Shown: piece after piece, positions 1-7,700 of the stretch
Layout of the letters: each line of letters begins with the position of its first letter
How positions within the stretch are numbered: position 1 is the stretch's first letter
Source: Flammeovirgaceae bacterium UBA5867
GTDB lineage: Bacteria; Bacteroidota; Bacteroidia; Cytophagales; Cyclobacteriaceae
Assembly: GCA_002432545.1 (NCBI GenBank)
Contig: DJFR01000051.1
Coordinates: 16,016 to 25,174, forward strand
Direction: 5' to 3'
Length of the DNA: 9,159 nt
Made by a program: the position numbers and the translations under genes
The notes under the pieces: generated by a model
The model's input: the letters and a program-made list of their open reading frames with translations, nothing else
Told to the model about the DNA's origin: nothing
Databases searched by the model: none

Positions 1-177
1 AATATGAGGAACTATATTTTTCTCTTGTAAAAGATTGAAGAACTCCTCACCGTTTCCGGCTTTATATAAAGTCAGTGTTGATGGAGAGCTTTTCCTGATT
101 TCCTGAAATGCCTCACTGAATAACATCTGATCATCAGAGTCGTCATCGACATAAAAAACATTAATGGGAGCGGGCAT
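1..177 (-). CDS. Response regulator receiver protein, N-terminal fragment (partial)
   Basis: Reading leftward from an ATG at 177-175, the frame stays open to the window edge for 59 codons. The protein begins MPAPINVFYVDDDSDDQMLF. The hydrophobic beta-1 strand (INVFYV) followed by an acidic cluster (DDD at residues 11-13) is the Mg2+-binding start of a CheY-like receiver domain. The phosphoacceptor Asp, expected near residue 60, lies just outside the window. The spacing DDDSDDQMLFSEAF, with a helix directly after the acidic pocket, resembles the stand-alone Rcp1-type receivers common in Bacteroidota that work with separate histidine kinases; this subtype is an inference from a short fragment. 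An AGGAAAA stretch just before the ATG serves as ribosome binding site and supports this start. The gene is divergent from the AraC-type gene at 461. Whether an output domain follows cannot be seen. Confidence 0.85.
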   Translation of the reverse strand, partial: MPAPINVFYVDDDSDDQMLFSEAFQEIRKSSPSTLTLYKAGNGEEFFNLLQEKNIVPHI

Positions 178-460
178 TTTTCCTGATTAAATCTTTCTAA
201 CTACTACAAAAAAAATCTGAAAATAAAACGATTTTTGATAAAAGGTATTGTCATATAATTACCAGACTCGTATTACCTTTTATACATGTCTTATTCAGGC
301 TAACGAAACAAAGATGCGGATGGTTCTACTGATATACTTGTTTACAGGAATGTTCTATATATTCCACACTTTACAGGAGTTCATGTCTTTATTGTGTCGA
401 TATATACATGATTCACGCGCGATCAATATATTGCCAATTATTATCGTATAGATAACCGGT
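178..460. promoter_or_regulatory. AT-rich divergent intergenic region between receiver gene and AraC-type gene
   Basis: This 283-bp spacer separates two divergently transcribed genes, so it should hold promoters for both. It is rich in TATA-like words and has an A8 run at 208-215. It contains a 9-bp direct repeat, TTTACAGGA, at 341-349 and 370-378. CATGTCTT occurs at 285-292 and 382-389, and TATACATG at 281-288 and 403-410. A short open frame across 248-451 exists but begins at TTG, has no ribosome binding site and looks like noncoding AT-rich sequence. No RNA gene or rho-independent terminator was recognised. Confidence 0.5.
232..259 (+). promoter_or_regulatory. Possible promoter upstream of the AraC-type gene
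   Basis: TTTTTG (232-237) and TATAAT (254-259) are separated by 16 bp. This fits a generic sigma70 layout, but not the Bacteroidota consensus closely (TTTG at -33, TAnnTTTG at -7). It would give a leader of about 190 nt before the ATG at 461. In DNA this rich in A and T such matches occur by chance, so the call is weak. Confidence 0.2.
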
Positions 461-1453
461 ATGGAAAACATTGTACTCGTAGTTAGTTGTCTCGGTGTAG
501 TACAGGCTGTTCTGTTGTGTGTTTATCTTTTTTCACTAAAAGATAAACAAGCCAATATAGTGCTGGCATTTATACTGCTTACACTTATTATAGTGGTGGG
601 TAAATCGGTTGTGAATAACTACATGTTGATGCCTGCGTGGATACGCAACCTGGGCATTGCCGGGAAATTACTTACCGGTCCGTTTCTATGGTTTTATGGC
701 AAAGTGCTTTTTGAACGGAAAGAATTTTCAGAGCGTGACTATATTCATATTGTCCCATTTATACTCTATGCTTCGTTCTGCTGGCTTATTCCCAATGGAG
801 CCGATTTTACATCGTACCTCATGGCATCGCTCGTGTTTGCACATGTAGCGGTATACCTCATGGTTTGCTGGTATTACCTTGTTAACAGGTTGAAAGGAGC
901 GCGGTTGTTGCCGTGGTATCGAAATATAGTATTGGGCATTACCATTATCTGGTTTTTGTATGTGGGTATTTTTGTCGGGTTTATACCGGTGTATATACTC
1001 GGGGCGGTTTTCTTTTCATTCCTCATTTATATATTCTCCTACCTGTTGCTGAAGCGGCATGTGTTTAATCTTGAAAAGTACAACAACACTGCGTTGACTC
1101 CGGAAGCTTCTTCGCAGTTGTTGCAACAGATAAAAGAGTTATTCGAGGTAAAAGAAATTTTTTTAGAGAGTACGATTTCCGTGAAAGCAGTAGCCGAAAA
1201 CCTGTCCGTTACTCCGCGTGAAGTATCGCAGGTGATCAACGAAAGTGTGCAGATGAATTTTTCGGAATTCGTAACGTATCATCGTATCGCGAAAGCCAAA
1301 GTGCTGCTGGCTGATCCGGGCTATTGGCAACAGAAGATCGAGAGCGTTGCGTACGACTGTGGTTTTGGTAACGTAACGTCATTCAATCTTGCCTTCAAAG
1401 CCGACACCGGACTTACACCTTCGCAGTATCGAAATCAGTTTAAAGTCGCCTGA
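461..1453 (+). CDS. Membrane-anchored AraC-family transcriptional regulator (7-TM N-terminus, C-terminal HTH)
   Basis: The 330-aa protein has two halves. Residues 1-200 are strongly hydrophobic, with about seven membrane segments near 3-25, 33-51, 63-81, 94-111, 116-141, 155-174 and 176-197. Residues 235-326 form an AraC/XylS DNA-binding domain: the first helix-turn-helix is at about 239-261 (ISVKAVAENLSVTPREVSQV), and the second at about 292-324 contains the typical VAYDCGFGN and TGLTPSQYR signatures. This design, a multi-TM sensor fused to an AraC-type domain, is common in Bacteroidota, where such proteins are thought to sense at the inner membrane and act on nearby genes. The ligand is unknown. 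The outer-membrane receptor gene starts 91 bp downstream on the same strand and is the obvious candidate target. The ATG at 461 is the first start after an in-frame TAG at 449-451; no clear Shine-Dalgarno is present, which is usual for this phylum. Ten of its 26 Ile codons are ATA. Confidence 0.9.
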   Translation: MENIVLVVSCLGVVQAVLLCVYLFSLKDKQANIVLAFILLTLIIVVGKSVVNNYMLMPAWIRNLGIAGKLLTGPFLWFYGKVLFERKEFSERDYIHIVPFILYASFCWLIPNGADFTSYLMASLVFAHVAVYLMVCWYYLVNRLKGARLLPWYRNIVLGITIIWFLYVGIFVGFIPVYILGAVFFSFLIYIFSYLLLKRHVFNLEKYNNTALTPEASSQLLQQIKELFEVKEIFLESTISVKAVAENLSVTPREVSQVINESVQMNFSEFVTYHRIAKAKVLLADPGYWQQKIESVAYDCGFGNVTSFNLAFKADTGLTPSQYRNQFKVA

Positions 1454-1455
1454 GG

Positions 1456-1483
1456 TTGTCCTAAAATAACTTTTTTACTTTAA
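1456..1483 (+). promoter_or_regulatory. Possible Bacteroidota-type promoter for the outer-membrane receptor gene
   Basis: TTG at 1456-1458 and TACTTTAA at 1476-1483 are separated by 17 bp and resemble the TTTG / TAnnTTTG pattern of Bacteroidota sigma factors, with mismatches at the end of the -7 element. The -7 element overlaps the left arm of the palindrome at 1478-1501, a position where a bound regulator would block or modulate initiation. This is inferred from position and weak consensus. Confidence 0.25.
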
Positions 1484-1501
1484 GAATCGCGATTATTAAA
1501 G
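1478..1501. promoter_or_regulatory. 24-bp near-perfect palindrome, candidate operator
   Basis: The two 12-bp arms are inverted copies with one mismatch (G1484 against A1495). The core AATCGCGATT at 1485-1494 is perfect and the outer arms are CTTTAA and TTAAAG. It lies in the 91-bp spacer between the AraC-type gene and the receptor gene, 44 bp before the receptor ATG. The symmetry has no spacer, which suits a dimeric DNA-binding protein better than an RNA hairpin. No T-run follows, so it is not a rho-independent terminator. AraC proteins usually bind direct repeats, so the ligand may be another regulator. Confidence 0.5.
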
Positions 1502-1544
1502 ACTTCTGACGTTGCAAAGCGGATCCTTGCCAGAAAAAAGAAGT

Positions 1545-3962
1545 ATGAATCTGGCAAGTGTTTATCAATCGTATCAAAAATCAGGAAGGTATTTTTTAGG
1601 ACTCGTGTTCGTGTTGTTAACGCTCACCGGTCGCACACAAAATCTTTACACCGTGAGCGGCAAGGTGGTGAGCCCGACCGGCGAGGTGTTGATGGGCAAC
1701 GTGGTGGCGTTATCTGTTGTCGACTCCAGTTTCGTGAAGGGCAACAGTTTTCTGGAAGGTGATTTTGAACTGGCCGGATTGGACAGGCGTGAAGTGCTGC
1801 TGAAACTAACTTCGCTGCAATTTAAAGACACGGTGTTTCGTGTGGTGTTTAACGAAAAGCAATCTGTACAACTGGGGGAAATAGTAGTGAACGATGGTAT
1901 GAAGATACTCGATGCCGTGGAGATTGTAGGCGATGTTCCGTTGTTTAACGCGCGACCCGATGGTGTGCTGCAGGTAAATGTAGCCAACACCGTGCTGGCC
2001 ACCAGCAATTCGGTGAACGAGATATTAACCCGAACTCCGCAGGTAACGGTTGACGATGAAGGTATATCTGTTTTCGGAAAAGGACAAGCTATACTATATC
2101 TCAATGGAAAACGCGTTCCTGCTGAACGACTTGCTTCCCTTTCGGCCAGCCAGGTTAAGAGCATTGAGGTTATATCGAACCCTTCGGCTATATATGATGC
2201 GGAAGGTAAAGCTGTGATCAACATCATTACCAACGATAATCTGCAGGATGGCTACCGCGTTACGGCACAACAACAGCTAACATGGTCTGACATGGCCGGG
2301 GCGGCATCAAGCTCCATTCTCAATTTCAATTATAAACGCAGCAAGGTAGATGTATCGGGTAATTATGATTTGAGACTCGGCAATGATGCTGAACTACTCT
2401 ATACCTCGCGCGTACGCCCCGACCAGGAAGATTACCTGCACTCGGATTTGGTGTGGGATTTTCAACGCGATTTGAAAAACATCTCGAAATATAGTCTGGG
2501 TGTTTCCTACGATCTGAATGGCAAAGGTTATGCTTCGCTGGAGTATAACGGCTCGTACGAAAGTACCGATGACCTGACCCGGAACCGGAATCATATTGTA
2601 ACGCTTGATGAGGATGGTTTATATACCTCGCGTGTAACCCGCGCAGGACTTATCCGCAATAACTCGGCTACGGTAAATCTTAGTACGATACTTGATACGT
2701 TGGGATCATCGCTTTTTGTAGGAGGACAATTCTCCAATTATACGGCAACGTTGCGCGATAATATTGATGAAGACAACGTAGTGAACAACGAGGAAGTTTC
2801 GCGCATACTGAAAAGCGACCAGAACAACGACATCACTATTATAAACCCGCAGACTGATTTTGTTAAGGTATATGCGCGTGGCCATCGGTTAAGTATAGGT
2901 GCCAAACTCAGCTATGCGAAAATTGAGTCGCAGCTGAAATTTTACAGCGCTACCGGTGAAAACAGTTATGAGCCTGATACGGATCGTTCCAATGATTTTG
3001 CCTATGAGGAAACCGTGCCTGCCGCCTATATACAGTACGATGGTGCATTCACGAAAACCATAACATACGGACTTGGTATACGCAGCGAGTGGACACGCTA
3101 TACGTTGAACACCACCGTGCAGGATCATGGTATGTTTCGTTCATCGTATCTAAACTTTTTTCCGAATGCGCAGATGAGTATTGCGTTGAATAAAGTAAAG
3201 CTGCGTGCTGCCTATACCTCACGCATCACGCGGCCGTCTTACCAGTCGTTGAGTCCAACGCTGATCTACCAGGATGCATTTACTTCCATTGAAGGGAACC
3301 CGGAGCTTCGTCCGGAAAAGACACACGCAATTGAAGTGGGCGCTGCATTCGATATGTTTGATTTCAAGGTTGGGTATAATTACACGATTGACCCGATGAG
3401 CGGTGCTGCTCTCCGCGGTGACAGCGATAAAAGCTATGTTCTGAAAAATCTGAATTTCCGAAGCGGTCATTTATACTTTGCAACATTATCGGCTTCGGTT
3501 AATACATCATGGCTTACGTCTACTAATAGCGTAAGCGTGAGCTATAATAAATTTACCGATGATCAGTATGGCTATAGACAGGTTGGTGTGCGTCCGCAGA
3601 TATATATTTACTCCAGCAACAGGATTAACGTTGGTAATATTGTTACGGTGAATGTGATCGGCTGGTACCTGGGCGAGAAGTATTATAGTTTACGGTACAA
3701 CAAAAGCAGATCTATTGTGGCCGTGGGTGTTGAAAGGGAATTATTTCACAAGGCCATCAAATGTACGCTTACAGCCAACGATATATTTAAGACCAACAGC
3801 GCAGCCGGTACGTACGATGTAGGGGAAACCTTTGTTACATACGATCGCACCTATAACCTGAATTACTACCGGTTTACAGTAACGTATACTTTTGGACAGT
3901 TAAAGAAGATACAGTATAAAAGCAAATCCACCGGTGAAGCGGAAAACAGCAGGGTGAGGTAA
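1545..3962 (+). CDS. Outer-membrane beta-barrel receptor, TonB-dependent-receptor-like (PF14905 type) with carboxypeptidase-regulatory-like N-domain
   Basis: From the ATG at 1545 the product has 805 residues, normal for this family. A signal peptide covers about residues 1-32, with a basic region before the hydrophobic core YFLGLVFVLLTLTG and cleavage around GRTQ/N. Residues 36-115 form a CarboxypepD_reg-like beta-sandwich (YTVSGKVVSPTGEVL). Residues 130-230 are a plug-like domain with the marks LYLNGKRV and IEVISNPSAIYDAEGKAVINI. The rest (about 240-780) is a barrel of alternating strands rich in Tyr and Asn, including YTSRITRPSYQSLSP and EGNPELRPEKTHAIEVG, typical of the OMP_b-brl_3 group. 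The last strand, YYRFTVTYTFGQL, is followed by a charged tail of about 20 residues. No SusD partner follows, so it is not a SusC-type glycan importer; the substrate is unknown. A TTG at 1512 would add 11 residues, but the ATG with AAAAAAGAAG upstream gives a better signal peptide. Probably controlled by the AraC-type protein upstream. Confidence 0.85.
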   Translation: MNLASVYQSYQKSGRYFLGLVFVLLTLTGRTQNLYTVSGKVVSPTGEVLMGNVVALSVVDSSFVKGNSFLEGDFELAGLDRREVLLKLTSLQFKDTVFRVVFNEKQSVQLGEIVVNDGMKILDAVEIVGDVPLFNARPDGVLQVNVANTVLATSNSVNEILTRTPQVTVDDEGISVFGKGQAILYLNGKRVPAERLASLSASQVKSIEVISNPSAIYDAEGKAVINIITNDNLQDGYRVTAQQQLTWSDMAGAASSSILNFNYKRSKVDVSGNYDLRLGNDAELLYTSRVRPDQEDYLHSDLVWDFQRDLKNISKYSLGVSYDLNGKGYASLEYNGSYESTDDLTRNRNHIVTLDEDGLYTSRVTRAGLIRNNSATVNLSTILDTLGSSLFVGGQFSNYTATLRDNIDEDNVVNNEEVSRILKSDQNNDITIINPQTDFVKVYARGHRLSIGAKLSYAKIESQLKFYSATGENSYEPDTDRSNDFAYEETVPAAYIQYDGAFTKTITYGLGIRSEWTRYTLNTTVQDHGMFRSSYLNFFPNAQMSIALNKVKLRAAYTSRITRPSYQSLSPTLIYQDAFTSIEGNPELRPEKTHAIEVGAAFDMFDFKVGYNYTIDPMSGAALRGDSDKSYVLKNLNFRSGHLYFATLSASVNTSWLTSTNSVSVSYNKFTDDQYGYRQVGVRPQIYIYSSNRINVGNIVTVNVIGWYLGEKYYSLRYNKSRSIVAVGVERELFHKAIKCTLTANDIFKTNSAAGTYDVGETFVTYDRTYNLNYYRFTVTYTFGQLKKIQYKSKSTGEAENSRVR

Positions 3963-4059
3963 GACAATGCTTTTTGAAAAGATGTATTGTAAAGACTTGC
4001 ATTACTGCCGACTATTTACTAAGTTTTATATTGCAATCGTAAGACTATAAATAGTAAGA

Positions 4060-4506
4060 ATGAAGTCTGTTTTTGATATAGCCACGCGCGAAGAATTGGC
4101 AACCCGTATCAATTCGTTAAGCCGGCAACACCAGGCGCACTGGGGTAAGATGAATGTTTACCAGATGATAAAGCATTGCACGCTGTGCGAAGAAATGATG
4201 TTGGGGAAAATGAAAATCAAGCGTGTTTTTATAGGGCGCCTGATTGGCGGAATGCTGTTGAAGAAGGTGTTAAAAGATGAAAGTCCATTCGGAAAGAATT
4301 CTCCTACCAGTCCTTTATTAAAAACGCTTCACGAAAGTGGTGATATTGAACAGCAGAAAAAAGAATGGCTAAACCGGCTTGAGCAATATGCGAGCTATAC
4401 GGACCCTGATTTTGTTCATCCATTTTTCGGACCGATGACAAGGGATCAAATCGGTTTCTTCGCGTATAAACATGTAGATCATCACCTGCGGCAATTTGGC
4501 GTATAG
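4060..4506 (+). CDS. DUF1569 family protein (DinB-like four-helix bundle)
   Basis: The 148-aa protein matches the DUF1569 (PF07606) pattern within the DinB/YfiT-like superfamily: an N-terminal helix, the motif WGKMNVYQMIKHC at residues 28-40, a central TSPLLKTLHESGD segment, and the C-terminal FAYKHVDHHLRQFGV. H39, H138 and H141/H142 sit where related DinB-fold proteins hold a divalent metal, so a metal-binding role is plausible. The reaction is unknown; the superfamily includes thiol transferases and many uncharacterised members. It has no signal peptide or membrane segment and should be cytoplasmic. It starts 97 bp after the receptor gene and ends 196 bp before the kinase gene, so a shared transcript is uncertain. 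No good Shine-Dalgarno precedes the ATG. Confidence 0.8.
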   Translation: MKSVFDIATREELATRINSLSRQHQAHWGKMNVYQMIKHCTLCEEMMLGKMKIKRVFIGRLIGGMLLKKVLKDESPFGKNSPTSPLLKTLHESGDIEQQKKEWLNRLEQYASYTDPDFVHPFFGPMTRDQIGFFAYKHVDHHLRQFGV

Positions 4507-4586
4507 ACTATAGGTTGTGCAATATTTCCATTTTATTAATGTCTTTAAACTATATATCCCGAACCGTGCTGATAGTTTGGTACGAA

Positions 4587-4622
4587 GAGATACACCTTGT
4601 GCAGAAACAAGTGTGGTGTCTC
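4587..4622. repeat. Imperfect hairpin in the spacer before the kinase gene
   Basis: GAGATACACCTTGT (4587-4600) and ACAAGTGTGGTGTCTC (4607-4622) can form about 14 pairs, including one G-U, with two single-base bulges and a 6-nt loop (GCAGAA). No T-run follows on either strand, so a rho-independent terminator is unlikely. It could be a structured leader element of the kinase mRNA, a binding site, or a relic of a mobile repeat. It is more G/C-rich than the surrounding spacer. Confidence 0.4.
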
Positions 4623-4674
4623 AAAACTTTAAGGATACCGGGTTGAAATAAAAAGACAGTACAACTTCAATGTG

Positions 4675-4696
4675 ATTTCGATTTTATTTTCGAAAT
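4675..4696. repeat. Inverted repeat immediately upstream of the kinase ribosome binding site
   Basis: ATTTCGA (4675-4681) and TCGAAAT (4690-4696) are perfect 7-bp inverted copies around an 8-nt T-rich loop. The element ends 2 bp before the AGGAG at 4699-4703. It could be an operator for a dimeric regulator or a short mRNA hairpin affecting ribosome access to the kinase start. Function is inferred from position only. Confidence 0.35.
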
Positions 4697-4702
4697 TCAG
4701 GA

Positions 4703-7700
4703 GTGGTGCCCATCAAACCTATTTTGTGTTTTCTCTTTCGATACACAGCATACGCCTTGTTGGCGGCCTTTATGCTATTGTCGGCCAATTCTGGATTATG
4801 TCAGAAGTTTAATCCTTCACCCATTTTTGTGTATAGTAATACATTTACGAGCGAGCAGGGGCTTTCTCAAAACAATGTTTCCTGCATTGTTAAAGACCGC
4901 GATGGCTTTATCTGGGTAGGTTCCGCTGATGGTCTTAACCGATTTGATGGATATTCCTTTATACACTTCAGTCACTCAGATAGTGATTCTGCAAGTCTTA
5001 GCAACGATGTGATCCGATCGCTGTTGCTCGATAGCAAGGGGCGTTTATGGATAGGAACCTATAATGGTCTCAATCTTTATGACAGCGAGAAAGAGACCTT
5101 TCGGAAATTTTTTACGAGCCACTCAGACAGTAACACCATCAGTCAGAATACAATACTTTGTTTGCTGGAAGATCGGAATCATAACCTTTGGGTTGGTACT
5201 TACTGGGGGCTGAACAAAATCAATCTTGAGACATTTGATATTACACGCTACCATTACCATGCAGATGGAACAGGGTTGGCAGACAATGCGGTAAACGCTT
5301 TGCTGGAAGACCGAAACGGAAAGATATGGGTGTGTACGGGCAAGGGAATTAACATCATCGGTGCAAAAGGTGTAGAGAATACTATACCACAGCGTACGGC
5401 ACCCGATGGATTAACCTCTACGCTGGTTGTAAATATAGTGCAGGATTCAACCGGTGCTATATATCTCGGTACCAATGGAAGCGGAGTATTACGGCTTGAG
5501 GATGAAAATGACCGAACGTTTGAATACTTTGTCTATACACCAGGCAAGCCTTCCATTGGCAATAATATTATTTCTTCCCTGGTTATAGATCGCAAAGGTA
5601 TACTTCTTGTCGGTACAGACGGTGCCGGACTTTACCGATATGAAGGTAATGGCAGGTTTACACAAATTCTTACCCGCGAAAATCGCATTCTCAACAATGG
5701 AACGCTGCATAGTATTTTTATTGATGAACAGGATAACTACTGGCTGGGACTCTACGGTGCCGGGCTAACATATATATCCGGGGCTCGTCCACGCTTTGAA
5801 CATTACCGGTACTTCGATGCAAACATGGAAAGTATCGGCAAGAATTCTGTGCTTGCTATAGCAGAAGATCAGGATCAGAAAATATGGATCGGTACGGACG
5901 GGGCAGGGTTGTATAAATTTGATCCTGTCACGAAGCAGTTTACAGTGTACTTGCATTCGCAGGAGAATAAAAACAGTATCAGCACGAATGTGGCGAAGTC
6001 GCTGCTGGTAGATCATAAGAACAACCTGTATATAGGTACGTTTGCCGGTGGGTTGAATTATCTGGATACGAAGACGAATACTTTTACCCGCTACATGCAT
6101 CAGCCACATGATTCAACCAGTATCAGTACGAATCACGTTTGGTCGCTGCTGGAAGATGACAACCGGATTTATGTAGGACAGTTGGGCGGACTCAATGAAT
6201 TTATTCCTGAACGCAAGGTATTCAACGTACTGACTATACCAGGCGATAGCCGGATTACTACGCAGACAGCCTCGGTGTTCTGCATCCGCAAGGATAGACA
6301 AGGCTATATCTGGATGGGCACGCGGCTGGCCGGTATACATCGGTATGATCCGAAGGCCAGAACGTTCAAGTCGTTCTTAAATATACCCGGAGATCTGTCA
6401 AGCTTTCCTACAAACGAAATTCTTGAATTTGCATTGGATGCGAACGGACAACTTCTAGTTGGTACCGATGATAAAGGATTGATCCGGGTTGATCCGGAGA
6501 CATTAACCTTCACCCGGCTGCTGCCTGAGTTTTATGAGAAAAATATAATCTCAATACTGGAAGACGATTCTTTGAATTTTTGGTTTACGTCTTTCGATGG
6601 TCTGCACCGATATGATCCGAAGCATGACAAAATCTTTAACTATACGATAGCCGATGGCTTGCAAGGCACACAATATAATGAGGGAGCGCGATTAAAAAGC
6701 TCAACCGGAGACTACTACTTTGGCGGCACAAATGGGTTGAATGTATTTCGGCCTGAAAAAGTTTTGGAAGATCACAGCAAGCCCAGAGTTGTGTTTACAA
6801 AACTCAGCCTGTTTCATGATGCCGTGAAGATGAATGATAAATCAGGACTACTCACGAAGAGTATAGCAAAATTGGAGACTATCACCTTTCAGCCGAACCA
6901 AAATGTTTTCTCGATCGAGTTTGCATGTCTTGAGTATAAATTCCCGAAGAAGAATAAATACCGTTATTACCTGGAAGGCTTTGATAACGACTGGAACAAT
7001 ATAAATGAAAGCCGGATTGCCACCTATACCAATCTTCCGCCCGGTGAATATACCCTGAAAGTAAGTGCAACGAATGGTGATGGTTATTGGAATGATGATG
7101 CAGCCAGTATAGAAATTATCATTATGCCCAAATGGCATCAGCGGTTTGGTGTCAAGCTTGCGTTAGCGATGCTGCTGATTGCGTTTACCATGGTGATTAT
7201 ACATATACGTACTAATTTTCTCTTTCAGCAAAAACGAAAGCTGGAAGACCTGGTTACGTTGCGTACGCAGGTAGTTGAATTGCAGAAGGAAGAAATTAAA
7301 GACAAGAACGAGAAGCTGGAACAAGCATACGAAGAAGTAAATTCTGTGAACGAAGAACTGCAGCGTGTGAATACTAACCTCGAAAAACTTATTGAGAACC
7401 GTACAGAGGAATTGAGACTCACCATCAAGCAGCTGATTGAGACCGATAAAGGACTTGATACATTTTTATACCGGTCGAGTCATGACCTGCGCGGCCCCAT
7501 TACATCATTGCTTGGGTTGGCGCGCCTTGCTAAAATGCAGAATCAACAAGCCGAGTTGAATACATACTTTGGCAATATTGAGAACACAGCAAGCCGCATG
7601 TTACGATTGCTCGGCAGGCTTAGTGATACGGGTTCACTCTTCCGCTCCAAACGCAAAACGGAAATTGTTGTCGTAGATGAATTTATACGATCACTAAAGA

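Noticed and set aside
248..451. 67-codon open frame in the spacer before the AraC-type gene, in the same frame and ending nine bases before its ATG
   Set aside because: It begins at TTG, has no ribosome binding site, the translation resembles no known family, and the composition matches AT-rich noncoding DNA. An upstream extension of the regulator is blocked by TAG at 449-451.
1646..2233. 195-codon open frame antisense to the receptor gene
   Set aside because: It lies wholly inside a clearly coding gene, its Ser/Thr-rich translation is typical of an antisense shadow, and it has no start signal.
1545..3962. SusC-type glycan importer
   Set aside because: No SusD follows, and the barrel motifs fit the PF14905-type group better than SusC.
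3964..3990. Possible terminator hairpin after the receptor gene (ACAAT...ATTGT with inner CTTTT/AAAAG)
   Set aside because: The arms are short, AT-rich and interrupted by an uneven interior loop, and no T-run follows.
4790..4805. Lipoprotein signal in the kinase N-terminus (Cys at residue 33)
   Set aside because: SGLC does not fit the lipobox L-[AS]-[GA]-C, and a polytopic kinase with its own TM helix does not need lipidation.
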